Shown: piece by piece, positions 1 to 7,357 of the stretch | Numbering within the stretch: position 1 is the first letter of the stretch | Layout of the letters: every line of letters begins with the position of its first letter | DNA from: Spirochaetales bacterium | Lineage (GTDB): Bacteria > Spirochaetota > Spirochaetia > Sphaerochaetales > Sphaerochaetaceae | Reading direction: 5' to 3' | Length of the DNA stretch: 64,000 bases | NCBI GenBank assembly: GCA_017614375.1 | Contig: JAGABZ010000013.1 | Coordinates: 138,414 to 202,413, forward strand | Translations under genes and position numbers: made by a program | Notes under the pieces: model-generated | The model's input: only the letters and a program-made list of their open reading frames with translations | The model's database searches: none | What the model was told of the DNA's origin: nothing

Positions 1-99
1 GATCAACTCGCGCAGGAAAATCTCCCTGTTGGAGTAGAGTGAGTGGATTATAAGGTGAAGAAGTTGCGAAACTTCCGTCTTGAACTGCTTTCTTTCCAT
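1..99 (-). CDS. htpG: Molecular chaperone HtpG (Hsp90), N-terminal 33 residues only
   Basis: This is the first 33 codons of a gene running off the left edge. The translation begins [10 protein letters not shown] and continues [20 protein letters not shown], the highly conserved opening helix of bacterial Hsp90, whose N-terminal domain binds ATP. The family is a cytosolic ATP-dependent chaperone of about 620 residues, so most of the protein lies outside the window. A strong ribosome site (GGAGG, 7 nt spacing) fixes the start, and a sigma70-like promoter and an inverted repeat lie just upstream. Identity is seen directly from the conserved block; nothing can be said about the rest. Confidence 0.93.
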   Translation of the reverse strand, partial: MERKQFKTEVSQLLHLIIHSLYSNREIFLRELI

Positions 100-119
100 G
101 AAAGGCCTCCGTTTATTGG

Positions 120-140
120 GAAGCGGCCCGCGGTCGCTTC
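120..140. promoter_or_regulatory. Inverted repeat at the htpG transcription start
   Basis: GAAGCG and CGCTTC are separated by 9 nt, immediately downstream of the htpG promoter. The arm-9-arm geometry resembles the heat-shock CIRCE operator, but the arm sequence is different. It may be an operator or a leader hairpin. Confidence 0.45.
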
Positions 141-148
141 AATAGGGG

Positions 149-177
149 AAGATAACAAAAATCCCCGCCGGAGGCAA
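149..177 (-). promoter_or_regulatory. Promoter of htpG
   Basis: On the minus strand, TTGCCT and TATCTT are separated by exactly 17 bp. The predicted start is near position 142, which leaves a leader of about 43 nt carrying the inverted repeat and the Shine-Dalgarno site. Confidence 0.6.
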
Positions 178-183
178 ATGTGC

Positions 184-1308
184 TCAGAGCAGCGGGCGCA
201 CCGATGACAGGAATGAAGTGTGGAACAGGAACTCGTCCAGAGCCAGGTTTACTGCCGCGACCATGTTTGCCCGCTCACCCAGGGATGAGGGCCGGATCTC
301 CGGCACGCCGACAAAGCGCGGGCAGTGCGAAGCGACCGATTCACGCAGTCTGTCCGACAGCTGAGGCGGGATTGTGCTCCCCTGCCCGCCGAGGATGACC
401 GTGCTGCATCCGCAGACCGCGCAGGCCGAGACGATTGCGCGGGCCATGGCGCCTATGGCTCTGTCGATGCCGGGGCTGTCCCAGAGCTCTGCGAGCGTCT
501 TTCCCGCCTCAGCCCCGATTGCCGGGCTTGAGGCGCAGGCCTCCAGACAGCCGATGCTCCCGCAGGTGCACAGAGCGGTGTCGGAGACCTTCAGGTGCCC
601 GAACGCTTCGCTGACGGAAACAGCCCGCCCGTCCCTGACCAGGGCGGCGCTGATGCTCTCGCCCCAATCTATATATAGTATGCTCCCCTCAGCGGGGTTT
701 TCGGCCCGGACCAGAGCCTGAAGCGACGGCGCCAGCACGGCTTTGAGCCCAAGCGACTTTTCCATGACTTCGGCCAGGGGGATGTCCGGCCAGGGCAGGA
801 AGGGACAGCGTTTCAACAGCCGCCCGTCGGGGGAAACGGAGCCGCGCACGGTGATTCCTATGCCCGCCACGCTGCCCTCAGGGGCCAGTCTGACGCTGCG
901 CATCGCGCTTTTTATGAGGCTGACGCAGAAATCCTCGGCGCTGCGGGTAGCCTCGGTGGGGATGCGCTCAAAGCGGACAACCGAGTTGTTCATGTTGCCG
1001 AGGGCGATGGTGCAGGTTTTCGGGCCGATGTCGATTCCCAGGGCCAGGGCAGCGTCGGGGACCAGTTCAAGGGCCGTCGGGCGGCGGCCGTTTGAAACCT
1101 CGATCTTTCCGGCGGCGCGGACCAGGCCGCGCTCGGAGAGGTCATCGACTATCTCGCCTACGGAGACCTTGTTGATTCCGGTCATGCGGGCAAGAGCGGC
1201 CTTTGACAGGCCACGGTTATCCCGCAGGAGGTTGAGCACCCTGCAGGTGTTGATTGCCCTGGCCGTGGCCGGCCAGCTGAGTTTCATTGTCTGTCCGTCG
1301 GATTCCAC
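184..1308 (-). CDS. ROK-family transcriptional regulator / sugar kinase-like protein
   Basis: The protein has an N-terminal winged-helix domain (about residues 20-80, with LSKAALARMTGINKVSVGEI) followed by a ROK actin-like ATPase domain starting at GIDIG near residue 90. The ROK zinc motif CTCGSIGCLE is intact near residue 245. The HTH-plus-ROK arrangement is typical of NagC/XylR-type repressors that sense sugars or sugar phosphates; the ligand cannot be read from the sequence. The GTG start is chosen because a TATCAT -10 box ends 6 nt before it, matching the leaderless pattern seen at many genes here. An ATG 21 nt further in (MKLSW) is the alternative, but it lacks a convincing ribosome site. 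It is divergent from the rhomboid gene across a 350 bp gap and may regulate it. Confidence 0.85.
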   Translation of the reverse strand: MESDGQTMKLSWPATARAINTCRVLNLLRDNRGLSKAALARMTGINKVSVGEIVDDLSERGLVRAAGKIEVSNGRRPTALELVPDAALALGIDIGPKTCTIALGNMNNSVVRFERIPTEATRSAEDFCVSLIKSAMRSVRLAPEGSVAGIGITVRGSVSPDGRLLKRCPFLPWPDIPLAEVMEKSLGLKAVLAPSLQALVRAENPAEGSILYIDWGESISAALVRDGRAVSVSEAFGHLKVSDTALCTCGSIGCLEACASSPAIGAEAGKTLAELWDSPGIDRAIGAMARAIVSACAVCGCSTVILGGQGSTIPPQLSDRLRESVASHCPRFVGVPEIRPSSLGERANMVAAVNLALDEFLFHTSFLSSVRPLL

Positions 1309-1431
1309 CCCTTCATGATACTACAAGTCAGGCCGGGTTGAAACGCCGCGGACAAAAGAAAGGGCGGGTGCCTGACATATAGGGTTGGGAGTGGGGAGAT
1401 TGTGCTGTCAGACACCCGCAAAAGGAGGTAC

Positions 1432-1473
1432 ATGAGTTGCCGGAAACAATCAGGCAAAGGTATTCTTGCATAA
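1432..1473 (+). CDS. Possible 13-codon leader peptide
   Basis: An ATG follows a perfect AAAGGAGG by 3 nt and opens a 13-codon frame, MSCRKQSGKGILA, ending in TAA. The spacing is short for efficient initiation. The same ribosome site is better spaced (8 nt) for a TTG at 1437, which opens in the rhomboid frame. Either could be fortuitous; translation is unproven. Confidence 0.2.
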   Translation: MSCRKQSGKGILA

Positions 1474-1622
1474 AAATCCGTAACGCGCAAGACTTTTCCC
1501 GGACTTTTTTCGTCGCAAACCTCTACATTGTAACAATTAACATAAGACATAACGCATGTATGTGTCAGAATAAACACTGCATAAATGACACCTGTCGGAA
1601 TAAACCGCCCTTTTACGCCCGA

Positions 1623-1651
1623 TTGACTATCCGGCGGCGGATTCGTATTTT
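1623..1651 (+). promoter_or_regulatory. Promoter of the rhomboid gene (leaderless architecture)
   Basis: TTGACT and TATTTT are separated by 17 bp; the -10 box ends 7 nt before the ATG, so the transcript is predicted to begin at or next to the start codon. Confidence 0.6.
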
Positions 1652-1658
1652 CAAGGGG

Positions 1659-2309
1659 ATGAGAAACAGCATACTCAACAAACAGTTCAGATATACATAC
1701 TGGAACGCCTCGGCGGTACTGGCCGGAATCAACCTGCTGGTGTTCTTCCTGGTGAACTCGAACATCTATATCCGCAACTATCCCCTGACCTACTGGCTCG
1801 GCCTGAGCAGGGTGTTCATGGTCAACTTCCACGCCTTCTGGCAGTTTCTGACCTATATGTTCGTCCACCAGACCTTCGCCCACCTGTTTTTCAACATGCT
1901 GGCGCTGGTAATGTTCGGACTGGCCCTGGAGCGCAAGATCGGCTCGAATGAGTTTCTCGTCTTTTACCTGGTCTGCGGCCTTGTCAGCGGCGCCGTCAGC
2001 TATCTGGTCTATGCCCTGACCGGGACAAACATTCTCCTCTACGGCGCCTCGGGGGCCATTTACGGACTGCTGTTTCTGTTTGCCGTGGTGTTTCCCGACG
2101 CCCGGCTGCTGCTGTTCTTCTTCATACCCATGCGGGCACCTGTTGCCGTGCTCGTCTTTGCCCTGATCTGCGTGTTCGAGGAAATCTTCATGCAGACCGG
2201 CGTGGCATCGCTGACCCACCTGGCCGGGATGTTCGTCGCCTGGCTTTACTGCCTGATCCGCTTCAGGGTCAGCCCGGTCGCAATCTGGAAGAACTCCCTG
2301 CGGCGTTGA
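1659..2309 (+). CDS. Rhomboid-family intramembrane serine protease
   Basis: This is a membrane-embedded protease of about 216 residues with six predicted hydrophobic segments. The catalytic serine lies in GASGAIYG (about residue 130) and the partner histidine in LTHLAGM in the last segment; the HxxFAHLFFNML region supplies the oxyanion-side residues. Rhomboids cleave single-span membrane proteins within or near the bilayer; the substrate is unknown. The start is placed at MRNSILNKQ because a well-formed promoter ends 7 nt upstream. A TTG at 1437 would add 74 AT-rich, cysteine-containing residues and is considered unlikely. The stop codon overlaps the -35 box of the adenosine deaminase gene downstream. 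Confidence 0.88.
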   Translation: MRNSILNKQFRYTYWNASAVLAGINLLVFFLVNSNIYIRNYPLTYWLGLSRVFMVNFHAFWQFLTYMFVHQTFAHLFFNMLALVMFGLALERKIGSNEFLVFYLVCGLVSGAVSYLVYALTGTNILLYGASGAIYGLLFLFAVVFPDARLLLFFFIPMRAPVAVLVFALICVFEEIFMQTGVASLTHLAGMFVAWLYCLIRFRVSPVAIWKNSLRR

Positions 2310-2334
2310 AACATCCGTCGGCGCATAGTATCAT
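2306..2334 (+). promoter_or_regulatory. Promoter of add (leaderless architecture)
   Basis: TTGAAA and TATCAT are separated by 17 bp, and the -10 box ends 6 nt before the ATG. No Shine-Dalgarno is present. The -35 box overlaps the stop codon of the preceding gene. Confidence 0.7.
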
Positions 2335-2340
2335 CAAACC

Positions 2341-3417
2341 ATGATTGACCCGAAACTCATCGCCAAGGTACCCAAAGTCGAACTTCACGACCACCTGGAC
2401 GGCGGACTCAGGCCGCAGACCGTCATAGAACTGGCCCGCGCGAACAACGTCGCCCTCCCCTCATACGACGCCGGGGAGCTTAAGGAAGTCTTTGTCCGCG
2501 GCTGCAGGCAGAAGAGCCTGAGCCTGTACCTGGAGACCTTCGGTTACACGGTCGGGGTGATGCAGACGCCGCAGGCCCTGGAACGCGTCGCCTTTGAGGC
2601 GGTCGAGGACCTGGCCGCCCAGAACGTCGTCTATGCCGAGATCCGGTTCGCCCCCGCATTGCATCTGCAGCAGGGTCTGACGATGCAGGAAGTCGTGCTG
2701 GCCGTCCTGCGCGGGCTGGAGGCCGGCAAAAAGGCCACCGGGATGCGCTTCGGGCTGATTCTCTGCGCCATGAGGCACAGCGACCCGGCCCTGTCTCTGA
2801 AGGTTGCCGAGTTGGCCGTGGCATTCCGCGACAGAGGGGTCGTGGCCTTTGATCTGGCCGGCGACGAGAAAGGCAACCCGCCGAAGAAACACCTGGAGGC
2901 GTTCCAGTACATCCGTAACCGCAACTTCAACATCACCATCCACGCCGGCGAGGCTTTCGGGGTCGAATCGATCTGGCAGGCCATCCAGGTCTGCGGCGCG
3001 CAGAGAATCGGCCACGGCACCAGGCTGGTCGATGACATGGTGGAGATGGAGGACGGCAGCCTGCGCTTCGGGGCCCTGTCCCAGTTCGTCCTGGACAAGC
3101 GCATCCCGCTGGAGCAGTGCATCTCCTCAAACGTAGGCACCGGCGCGGCGGCGGACTACGCCACCCACCCGTTCAACATCTTCTACAAAAACCGCTTCAG
3201 GGTATTCCTCTGCTCGGACAACCGCCTGATGAGCGACACAAACCTGACCCACGAGATGACCATCGCCGCGCAGAACTTCAACCTCGGCCTTGATGACCTG
3301 GAAAAAATCACACTGAACGCTATGAAGTCGGCCTTTGTCCACCACGGCGAGAGGCTGGATATCATCTACAACGTCATCAAGGCCCGCTACGCCGCCATCC
3401 GCGCCGCGCAGGCATAA
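2341..3417 (+). CDS. add: Adenosine deaminase
   Basis: A 358-residue TIM-barrel metal-dependent deaminase that converts adenosine (or deoxyadenosine) to inosine in purine salvage. Zinc ligands are in ELHDHLDG near the N-terminus (the H-x-H motif), and the catalytic HAGE motif, the HGTRL histidine and a late aspartate in CSDNRLMS are in the expected order. The usual SDDP segment reads SDNR, as in some divergent adenosine deaminases. Together with purine nucleoside phosphorylase and the PfkB nucleoside kinase elsewhere in the window it forms a purine salvage set. There is no ribosome site; the start codon directly follows the promoter. Confidence 0.93.
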   Translation: MIDPKLIAKVPKVELHDHLDGGLRPQTVIELARANNVALPSYDAGELKEVFVRGCRQKSLSLYLETFGYTVGVMQTPQALERVAFEAVEDLAAQNVVYAEIRFAPALHLQQGLTMQEVVLAVLRGLEAGKKATGMRFGLILCAMRHSDPALSLKVAELAVAFRDRGVVAFDLAGDEKGNPPKKHLEAFQYIRNRNFNITIHAGEAFGVESIWQAIQVCGAQRIGHGTRLVDDMVEMEDGSLRFGALSQFVLDKRIPLEQCISSNVGTGAAADYATHPFNIFYKNRFRVFLCSDNRLMSDTNLTHEMTIAAQNFNLGLDDLEKITLNAMKSAFVHHGERLDIIYNVIKARYAAIRAAQA

Positions 3418-3430
3418 ACGGCAGCTAATA

Positions 3431-3521
3431 TTGGGTGATTTTTCTCGGTTTTTCTGATTTTTTACCCAACGAATTGGGTAAAAAAATCAATTTTTAAAAA
3501 TTTTTACCCAAAAAATTGGGT
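3431..3521. repeat. Tandem TTGGGT/ACCCAA palindrome array, terminator-like
   Basis: TTGGGT occurs at 3431, 3474 and 3516 and ACCCAA at 3464 and 3506, so units repeat every 42-43 bp. The facing arms enclose a 4-nt loop and are flanked by A and T tracts on both sides. Each hairpin would act as an intrinsic terminator in either direction, which suits its place between the convergent add and proS genes. Confidence 0.75.
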
Positions 3522-3610
3522 AAAAAAATGAAATCAGCCCCGAAAAAGTCCAAAGGGACGGGGACGGCGCACAAGCGCGGGGATCGGTAAAGCCTTGGCC
3601 GACCGCCCTG

Positions 3611-5344
3611 TCAGGCCAGGGCGGCTTTCAGCTCGGAGATGATTGATTGGACTTCGGCGGGGAGGCCCTGAAGGTCCAGCATCAGTGTCCTGTCCGGGTC
3701 GTTGCGGAGTTTGACCTCGACCTTGCCCTCTGCCAGGCTGCGGTTGCCCACGGTCATGCGGATCGGCAGGCCGATTAAATCGGCGTCGGAGAATTTGACT
3801 CCGGCGGATTCCTTGCGGTCGTCGTACAGGACCTCGATTCCGGCGTTCTGGAGTTCCCCGTAGATCTTTTCACCGACCGACGGGTCTTTGACCAGGCTGA
3901 CCAGGTGGACCTGGTAGGGCGCCACGCTGACCGGGAGGGCCAGGCCCTGGACGTCATTGTAGTTCTCGGCCAGACAGGCCAGCAGGCGTCCGATTCCGAT
4001 GCCGTACGAACCCATGATGACCGGGCGGCGCACACCCTGCTCGTCCTGGTACCAGCAGCCCATCGACTCCGAATAGCGGGTTCCGAGCTGGAAGATATTG
4101 CCGACCTCCACGCCCTTTGAGCACTGCAGGCTCTCGCCGCAGACGGAGCATACGTAGCCGGTCTGGGCGCTGGCGATGTCGGCGACCTTGCCGGTGTAGT
4201 CGCGGCCGAAGTTGGTGTTCATCAGGTGGTAGCCCTCTTTGTTGGCTCCGGCGACGAGGTTGTTGCTTTGGGCCACCGAGTCGTCGACTACGAGGATGAA
4301 GTCACCCTTGGCGCCGATCGGGGAACCGAAGCCGGGGACGATGCCGCAGGCGGCGATTTCCTCGTCGTGGGCGGGGCGCAGGCCGTTGGCTCCGGCGGCG
4401 TTCTGGAGCTTGTTTTCCTCGATTTCCATGTCGCCGCGGACCAGGCCTATGACCAGTTTGTCCACTTCCTTGCCGTTGGTGTCGTCGATGAACGAGCCGA
4501 CCATGAACAGGGCCTTTGCCGTCTGCTCGGGTCTGATGTTCAGGCTCTGACAGAGTTGCTCGATTGTCCTGGCACCCGGGGTGGCGACCTCGGTCAGGGC
4601 CGCGGGCTCCGAAGGATAATAGGTCTTTTTGAAGCGGGCAACCTGGCGGTTGGCAGTGTAGCCGCACTTCGGGCAGATGACGATCGTGTCCTCGCCGATG
4701 GGCGACAGGTACATGTACTCGTGGGCGACCTTTCCGCCCATCATTCCGCTGTCGCTTCCGACGGCGATGACCGGCAGACCGCAACGGCGGAAGATGCGGA
4801 AATAGGCGTCGTAGTGGGCCTTGTACACCTTTTCCAGGCCTTCCTGGTCACGGTCGAAGCTGTAGCTGTCCTTCATGGTGAACTCACGGACACGGATGAG
4901 CCCGGCCCTGGGCCTGGGGTCGTCGCGCCACTTGGTCTGAATCTGGAAGAACAGCTGGGGCAGACGCTTGTACGAATCGATCTGGGCGCGGGCCAGGTCG
5001 GTGGCCGCCTCCTCGTGGGTCATCGCCAGAACCATGTCACGGTCGTTCCGGTCGGTGAACCGGCTCATCTCCCTGTCGATGCTCCAGTAGCGCCCCGTTT
5101 CCTTCCAGATGTCGCCCGGGTTCACCAGCGGCATCAGGACTTCCTGGGCTCCGATGTTCTCCATCTCCTCCCGGACGATGGCCTCGATCTTTCTGATCGA
5201 GCGCAGTCCGAGCGGCATCAGGTCAAAGATTCCGGCGGCCAGCTGCTTGATGAAACCGGCGCGCAGAAGGTATTCGTATCCCTTGCAGTCGGCACCGTTG
5301 GGCGCCTCACGGAGGGTTCTGGAAAACAGGGCGGACATTCTCAT
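3611..5344 (-). CDS. proS: Prolyl-tRNA synthetase, bacterial type
   Basis: A class II aminoacyl-tRNA synthetase of 577 residues that charges tRNA-Pro. Motif 1, motif 2 (RDDPRPRAGLIRVREFTMKD) and motif 3 (GSYGIGIGRLLA) are visible. The YbaK-like editing insertion is present in the middle (about 230-400), so this is the long bacterial form with Ala-tRNA(Pro) editing. A C-terminal anticodon-binding domain follows. The start MRMSALFSR is chosen because AAGGAG lies 9 nt upstream; a longer reading frame in front is not needed. It is convergent with add and divergent from rlmE, with no operon partner. Confidence 0.96.
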   Translation of the reverse strand: MRMSALFSRTLREAPNGADCKGYEYLLRAGFIKQLAAGIFDLMPLGLRSIRKIEAIVREEMENIGAQEVLMPLVNPGDIWKETGRYWSIDREMSRFTDRNDRDMVLAMTHEEAATDLARAQIDSYKRLPQLFFQIQTKWRDDPRPRAGLIRVREFTMKDSYSFDRDQEGLEKVYKAHYDAYFRIFRRCGLPVIAVGSDSGMMGGKVAHEYMYLSPIGEDTIVICPKCGYTANRQVARFKKTYYPSEPAALTEVATPGARTIEQLCQSLNIRPEQTAKALFMVGSFIDDTNGKEVDKLVIGLVRGDMEIEENKLQNAAGANGLRPAHDEEIAACGIVPGFGSPIGAKGDFILVVDDSVAQSNNLVAGANKEGYHLMNTNFGRDYTGKVADIASAQTGYVCSVCGESLQCSKGVEVGNIFQLGTRYSESMGCWYQDEQGVRRPVIMGSYGIGIGRLLACLAENYNDVQGLALPVSVAPYQVHLVSLVKDPSVGEKIYGELQNAGIEVLYDDRKESAGVKFSDADLIGLPIRMTVGNRSLAEGKVEVKLRNDPDRTLMLDLQGLPAEVQSIISELKAALA

Positions 5345-5407
5345 GATGACAGACTCCTTATCGCTGTGGGATTGTACCAAAATCACCGCCTTTTGTCACT
5401 TGACCCC

Positions 5408-5436
5408 TTGGACAGAAGGGACTTTGCGCCTACAAT
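5408..5436 (+). promoter_or_regulatory. Promoter of rlmE (leaderless architecture)
   Basis: TTGGAC and TACAAT are separated by 17 bp; the -10 box ends 6 nt before the ATG with no ribosome site between them. Confidence 0.75.
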
Positions 5437-5442
5437 TCCGGT

Positions 5443-6054
5443 ATGGCTACAAGCAGAAGGGACAAGGCCGATTCTTACACCCTGCGGGCACACCGCGAGG
5501 GCTATCCCGCCCGCTCGGTTTACAAGCTCCAGGAAATCCAGGAAAGTTGCCGGATCATCAGACCGGGCGACAGCGTCCTGGACGTCGGTGCGGCCCCGGG
5601 AAGCTGGACGCTGTATGTGCACCGCCAGCTGATCAAAGGTCAGGGCAGAATCGTTGCCGTCGACCTCAATCCGCTGGGGCTCAATCCCGTGCCCCCTACG
5701 GTCACCTCGTTTACCGGCGATGCCTTCAGCCGCGAAATCAGGGCGCAATTGACCGCGCTCGGGCCATATGACGCCATCATCAGCGACGCCGCCCCGATGA
5801 CCACCGGAAACCGGAGCGTCGACACCTCGCGCAGCGAATACCTGGCGCAGCAGGTGATGCTCCTGGCCGACGAACAGCTCAAGGTCCACGGAAACCTGGT
5901 CATAAAAATCTTCCAGGGCGGCGGCCAGCAGGCAATCCTGGCTCAGATGCGCCAAAAGTACGCAAAGGCCCGGACGCTCAAGCCCAAAGCCTGCCGCTCC
6001 GACAGTTTCGAAACCTATCTTATAGGATTGGATAAAAAGGAAAACCCCTCGTAA
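5443..6054 (+). CDS. rlmE: 23S rRNA 2'-O-methyltransferase (RlmE/FtsJ family)
   Basis: A SAM-dependent methyltransferase of 203 residues, the usual family length. It methylates the ribose of the conserved A-loop uridine of 23S rRNA late in 50S assembly. The SAM-binding motif DVGAAPGSW is near residue 47. The K-D-K-E catalytic set is complete: Lys in RSVYKLQ, Asp in ISDAAP, Lys in VIKIFQG and Glu in SFETYLIG. It is a single-gene unit reading toward the secreted-protein pair, ending 10 bp from it. The gene appears leaderless. Confidence 0.95.
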   Translation: MATSRRDKADSYTLRAHREGYPARSVYKLQEIQESCRIIRPGDSVLDVGAAPGSWTLYVHRQLIKGQGRIVAVDLNPLGLNPVPPTVTSFTGDAFSREIRAQLTALGPYDAIISDAAPMTTGNRSVDTSRSEYLAQQVMLLADEQLKVHGNLVIKIFQGGGQQAILAQMRQKYAKARTLKPKACRSDSFETYLIGLDKKENPS

Positions 6055-6064
6055 AGAGGATCAA

Positions 6065-6586
6065 CTAGTCTCTCTTGAGGGAGATTACGACGTCGCCCCT
6101 GTACTCGCCGGCCGGAAGCTTGGCGCCGGTGGCGTTGGTCAGCTTGATCCTGAAATCCTCGGAGTAACGCTCGTTGGTGGCGACAGCCTTTGAGGTTGCC
6201 TGCTTGGGCCATTCGGTGATGGTCCTGCGGTCGGTGCTGTTCACGAACTCAACCAGGATCCTCGCCGTCGGGTCGCTGTCCAGAGTCAGATCGGAACTCT
6301 TGATCTGGAGCTGGAAAATCGCCTGGCTACCCATGGAGTAGCTGTAGACGAAGTGGTAGACCTTTTCCGAATAGAGGGACTGGTTCTCGTTGAGAATCGA
6401 GATGTCGCCGAAGGAAATCTTGTCGACCGACTCACCCTCGTTACCCGTGCCCTCGACCAGACGGAACCTGATGTCGCTGCCGGTGACCGTGTAGCGCAGG
6501 ACGATGGTGGTGGATTCAGGATCGTTGCAGAAGACGCCGGAGACCACGGTGATTGCAATAAGAATCGTGATGATGATCTTTTTCAC
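6065..6586 (-). CDS. Secreted beta-rich protein, paralogue A
   Basis: No family is recognised. The 173-residue product has a clear Sec signal peptide (MKKIIITILIAITVVSGVFC; the Cys could mark a lipoprotein) and a remainder rich in alternating hydrophobic and polar residues, suggesting a beta sandwich. Its tail (RIKLTN..GAKLPAGEYRGDVVISLK) closely parallels that of the upstream gene (RLKLTN..SSIPAGLYTGIISLTL), so the two arose by duplication. The pair is separated by 12 bp and is probably co-transcribed, with a GGAGG site before this gene. The IPAG-Y-G-ISL ending resembles carboxy-terminal strands of adhesin or pilin-like Ig folds, but that is only a guess. Confidence 0.75.
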   Translation of the reverse strand: MKKIIITILIAITVVSGVFCNDPESTTIVLRYTVTGSDIRFRLVEGTGNEGESVDKISFGDISILNENQSLYSEKVYHFVYSYSMGSQAIFQLQIKSSDLTLDSDPTARILVEFVNSTDRRTITEWPKQATSKAVATNERYSEDFRIKLTNATGAKLPAGEYRGDVVISLKRD

Positions 6587-6598
6587 AACCGGCCTCCT

Positions 6599-7174
6599 CT
6601 ACACCGACTGAAGGGTAAGGCTGATGATTCCCGTATACAGCCCGGCAGGAATGCTCGAGGAAAACCTGTTGGTCAGCTTCAACCTGAACGTCTGGAACAC
6701 GACGTAGTCGTTGCCCTCAGTCGTCTCGATGGCCACGGCGTCCCACTTGACCTCTTCCTCGACATTGTCCTCGTTCACAAACGAAATGCCGATCGGATAA
6801 CTCTCCCCGCCATCCATCGTCATCCCGTCGGAACTCGCCTCAATGCGGACCATGACGGCGGCAGCACCCTCCGGCGCCGAGTAGCTGTACGAAATCCTGA
6901 AAACATCCTCCGTGATGATGCTCCCCGAGCTGTTCAGTTCCGTAAGGTCCGGAAAACTGATCAGGTTCACGACCTCGCTGGTTTCCTTGTTGGCCAGCTG
7001 GATCTGAAGAACCTTTTCGCCGGAAGTATCAAAGATCGTTCCCGACAGAGACACCCTATAATCCCCGCCCGAATCGCTCCATCTGTAGTCATCCGTCGCG
7101 AAAAGCCCGGTCAGAACAAAGAGGAAAGTCAGAAGTAACGCAAGCATTCGTCGTGTCGGAGTTTGAATATGCAT
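6599..7174 (-). CDS. Secreted beta-rich protein, paralogue B
   Basis: First gene of the two-gene secreted pair; no named family is recognised. It has a hydrophobic signal segment (MLALLLTFLFVLTGLFA) and a mature part of about 160 residues with FRLKLTN and a terminal GIISLTLQSV that aligns with the second gene. Two starts are possible: MHIQTP, used here because TGAGG lies 9 nt upstream, or an ATG 15 nt earlier that begins only a few nt after the predicted transcription start. The strong promoter upstream suggests good expression. An envelope or secreted role is inferred from the signal peptide only. Confidence 0.72.
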   Translation of the reverse strand: MHIQTPTRRMLALLLTFLFVLTGLFATDDYRWSDSGGDYRVSLSGTIFDTSGEKVLQIQLANKETSEVVNLISFPDLTELNSSGSIITEDVFRISYSYSAPEGAAAVMVRIEASSDGMTMDGGESYPIGISFVNEDNVEEEVKWDAVAIETTEGNDYVVFQTFRLKLTNRFSSSIPAGLYTGIISLTLQSV

Positions 7175-7200
7175 ACCTCTCAGCCTCATTTCCGGTTCTA

Positions 7201-7229
7201 AAGATACCCGCGCGTGATGCTTATGTCAA
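7201..7229 (-). promoter_or_regulatory. Promoter of the secreted-protein pair
   Basis: On the minus strand a perfect TTGACA and TATCTT are separated by 17 bp. The predicted transcription start is about 5 nt from the first possible ATG (7189). Confidence 0.7.
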
Positions 7230-7357
7230 GAGTATTTGCAGTTTTTCTCTTTTCTTTTTCGGGCAAGGCCTGACCGTCCTGCCTATTTCGTTGTAAAACT
7301 AGAAATTAAATTGCTTTTCTCCGCCGCTCAACTTGTGACATGAACGGCGGAATGCGT

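Larger units (their letters stand above)
1309..1658. promoter_or_regulatory. Divergent ROK/rhomboid intergenic region with repeats
   Basis: This 350 bp gap holds the ROK -10 box (1315-1320), a perfect AAAGGAGG ribosome-site sequence (1421-1428), and two direct repeats of TGTCRGAATAAAC at 1563 and 1593 (period 30). Overlapping the repeats is an inverted pair GTGTCA/TGACAC (1562-1591). The middle part is clearly AT-richer than the genes. The repeats look like operator sites, and the divergent ROK regulator is the obvious candidate ligand. Confidence 0.5.

Noticed and set aside
120-140. CIRCE heat-shock operator at htpG
   Set aside because: Geometry agrees but the arms do not match TTAGCACTC, so it is reported only as an inverted repeat.
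1437-1658. 74-residue N-terminal extension of the rhomboid protease from a TTG with a perfect ribosome site
   Set aside because: The stretch is AT-rich, cysteine-containing and unlike rhomboid N-termini. It contains operator-like repeats and the promoter itself. Kept only as an alternative.
4226-5632. Very long open antisense frame across proS (similar ones lie opposite gyrB, gyrA and lysC)
   Set aside because: GC-biased third positions keep the antisense frame open; the product has no recognisable domain, and the sense strand is a complete known enzyme.
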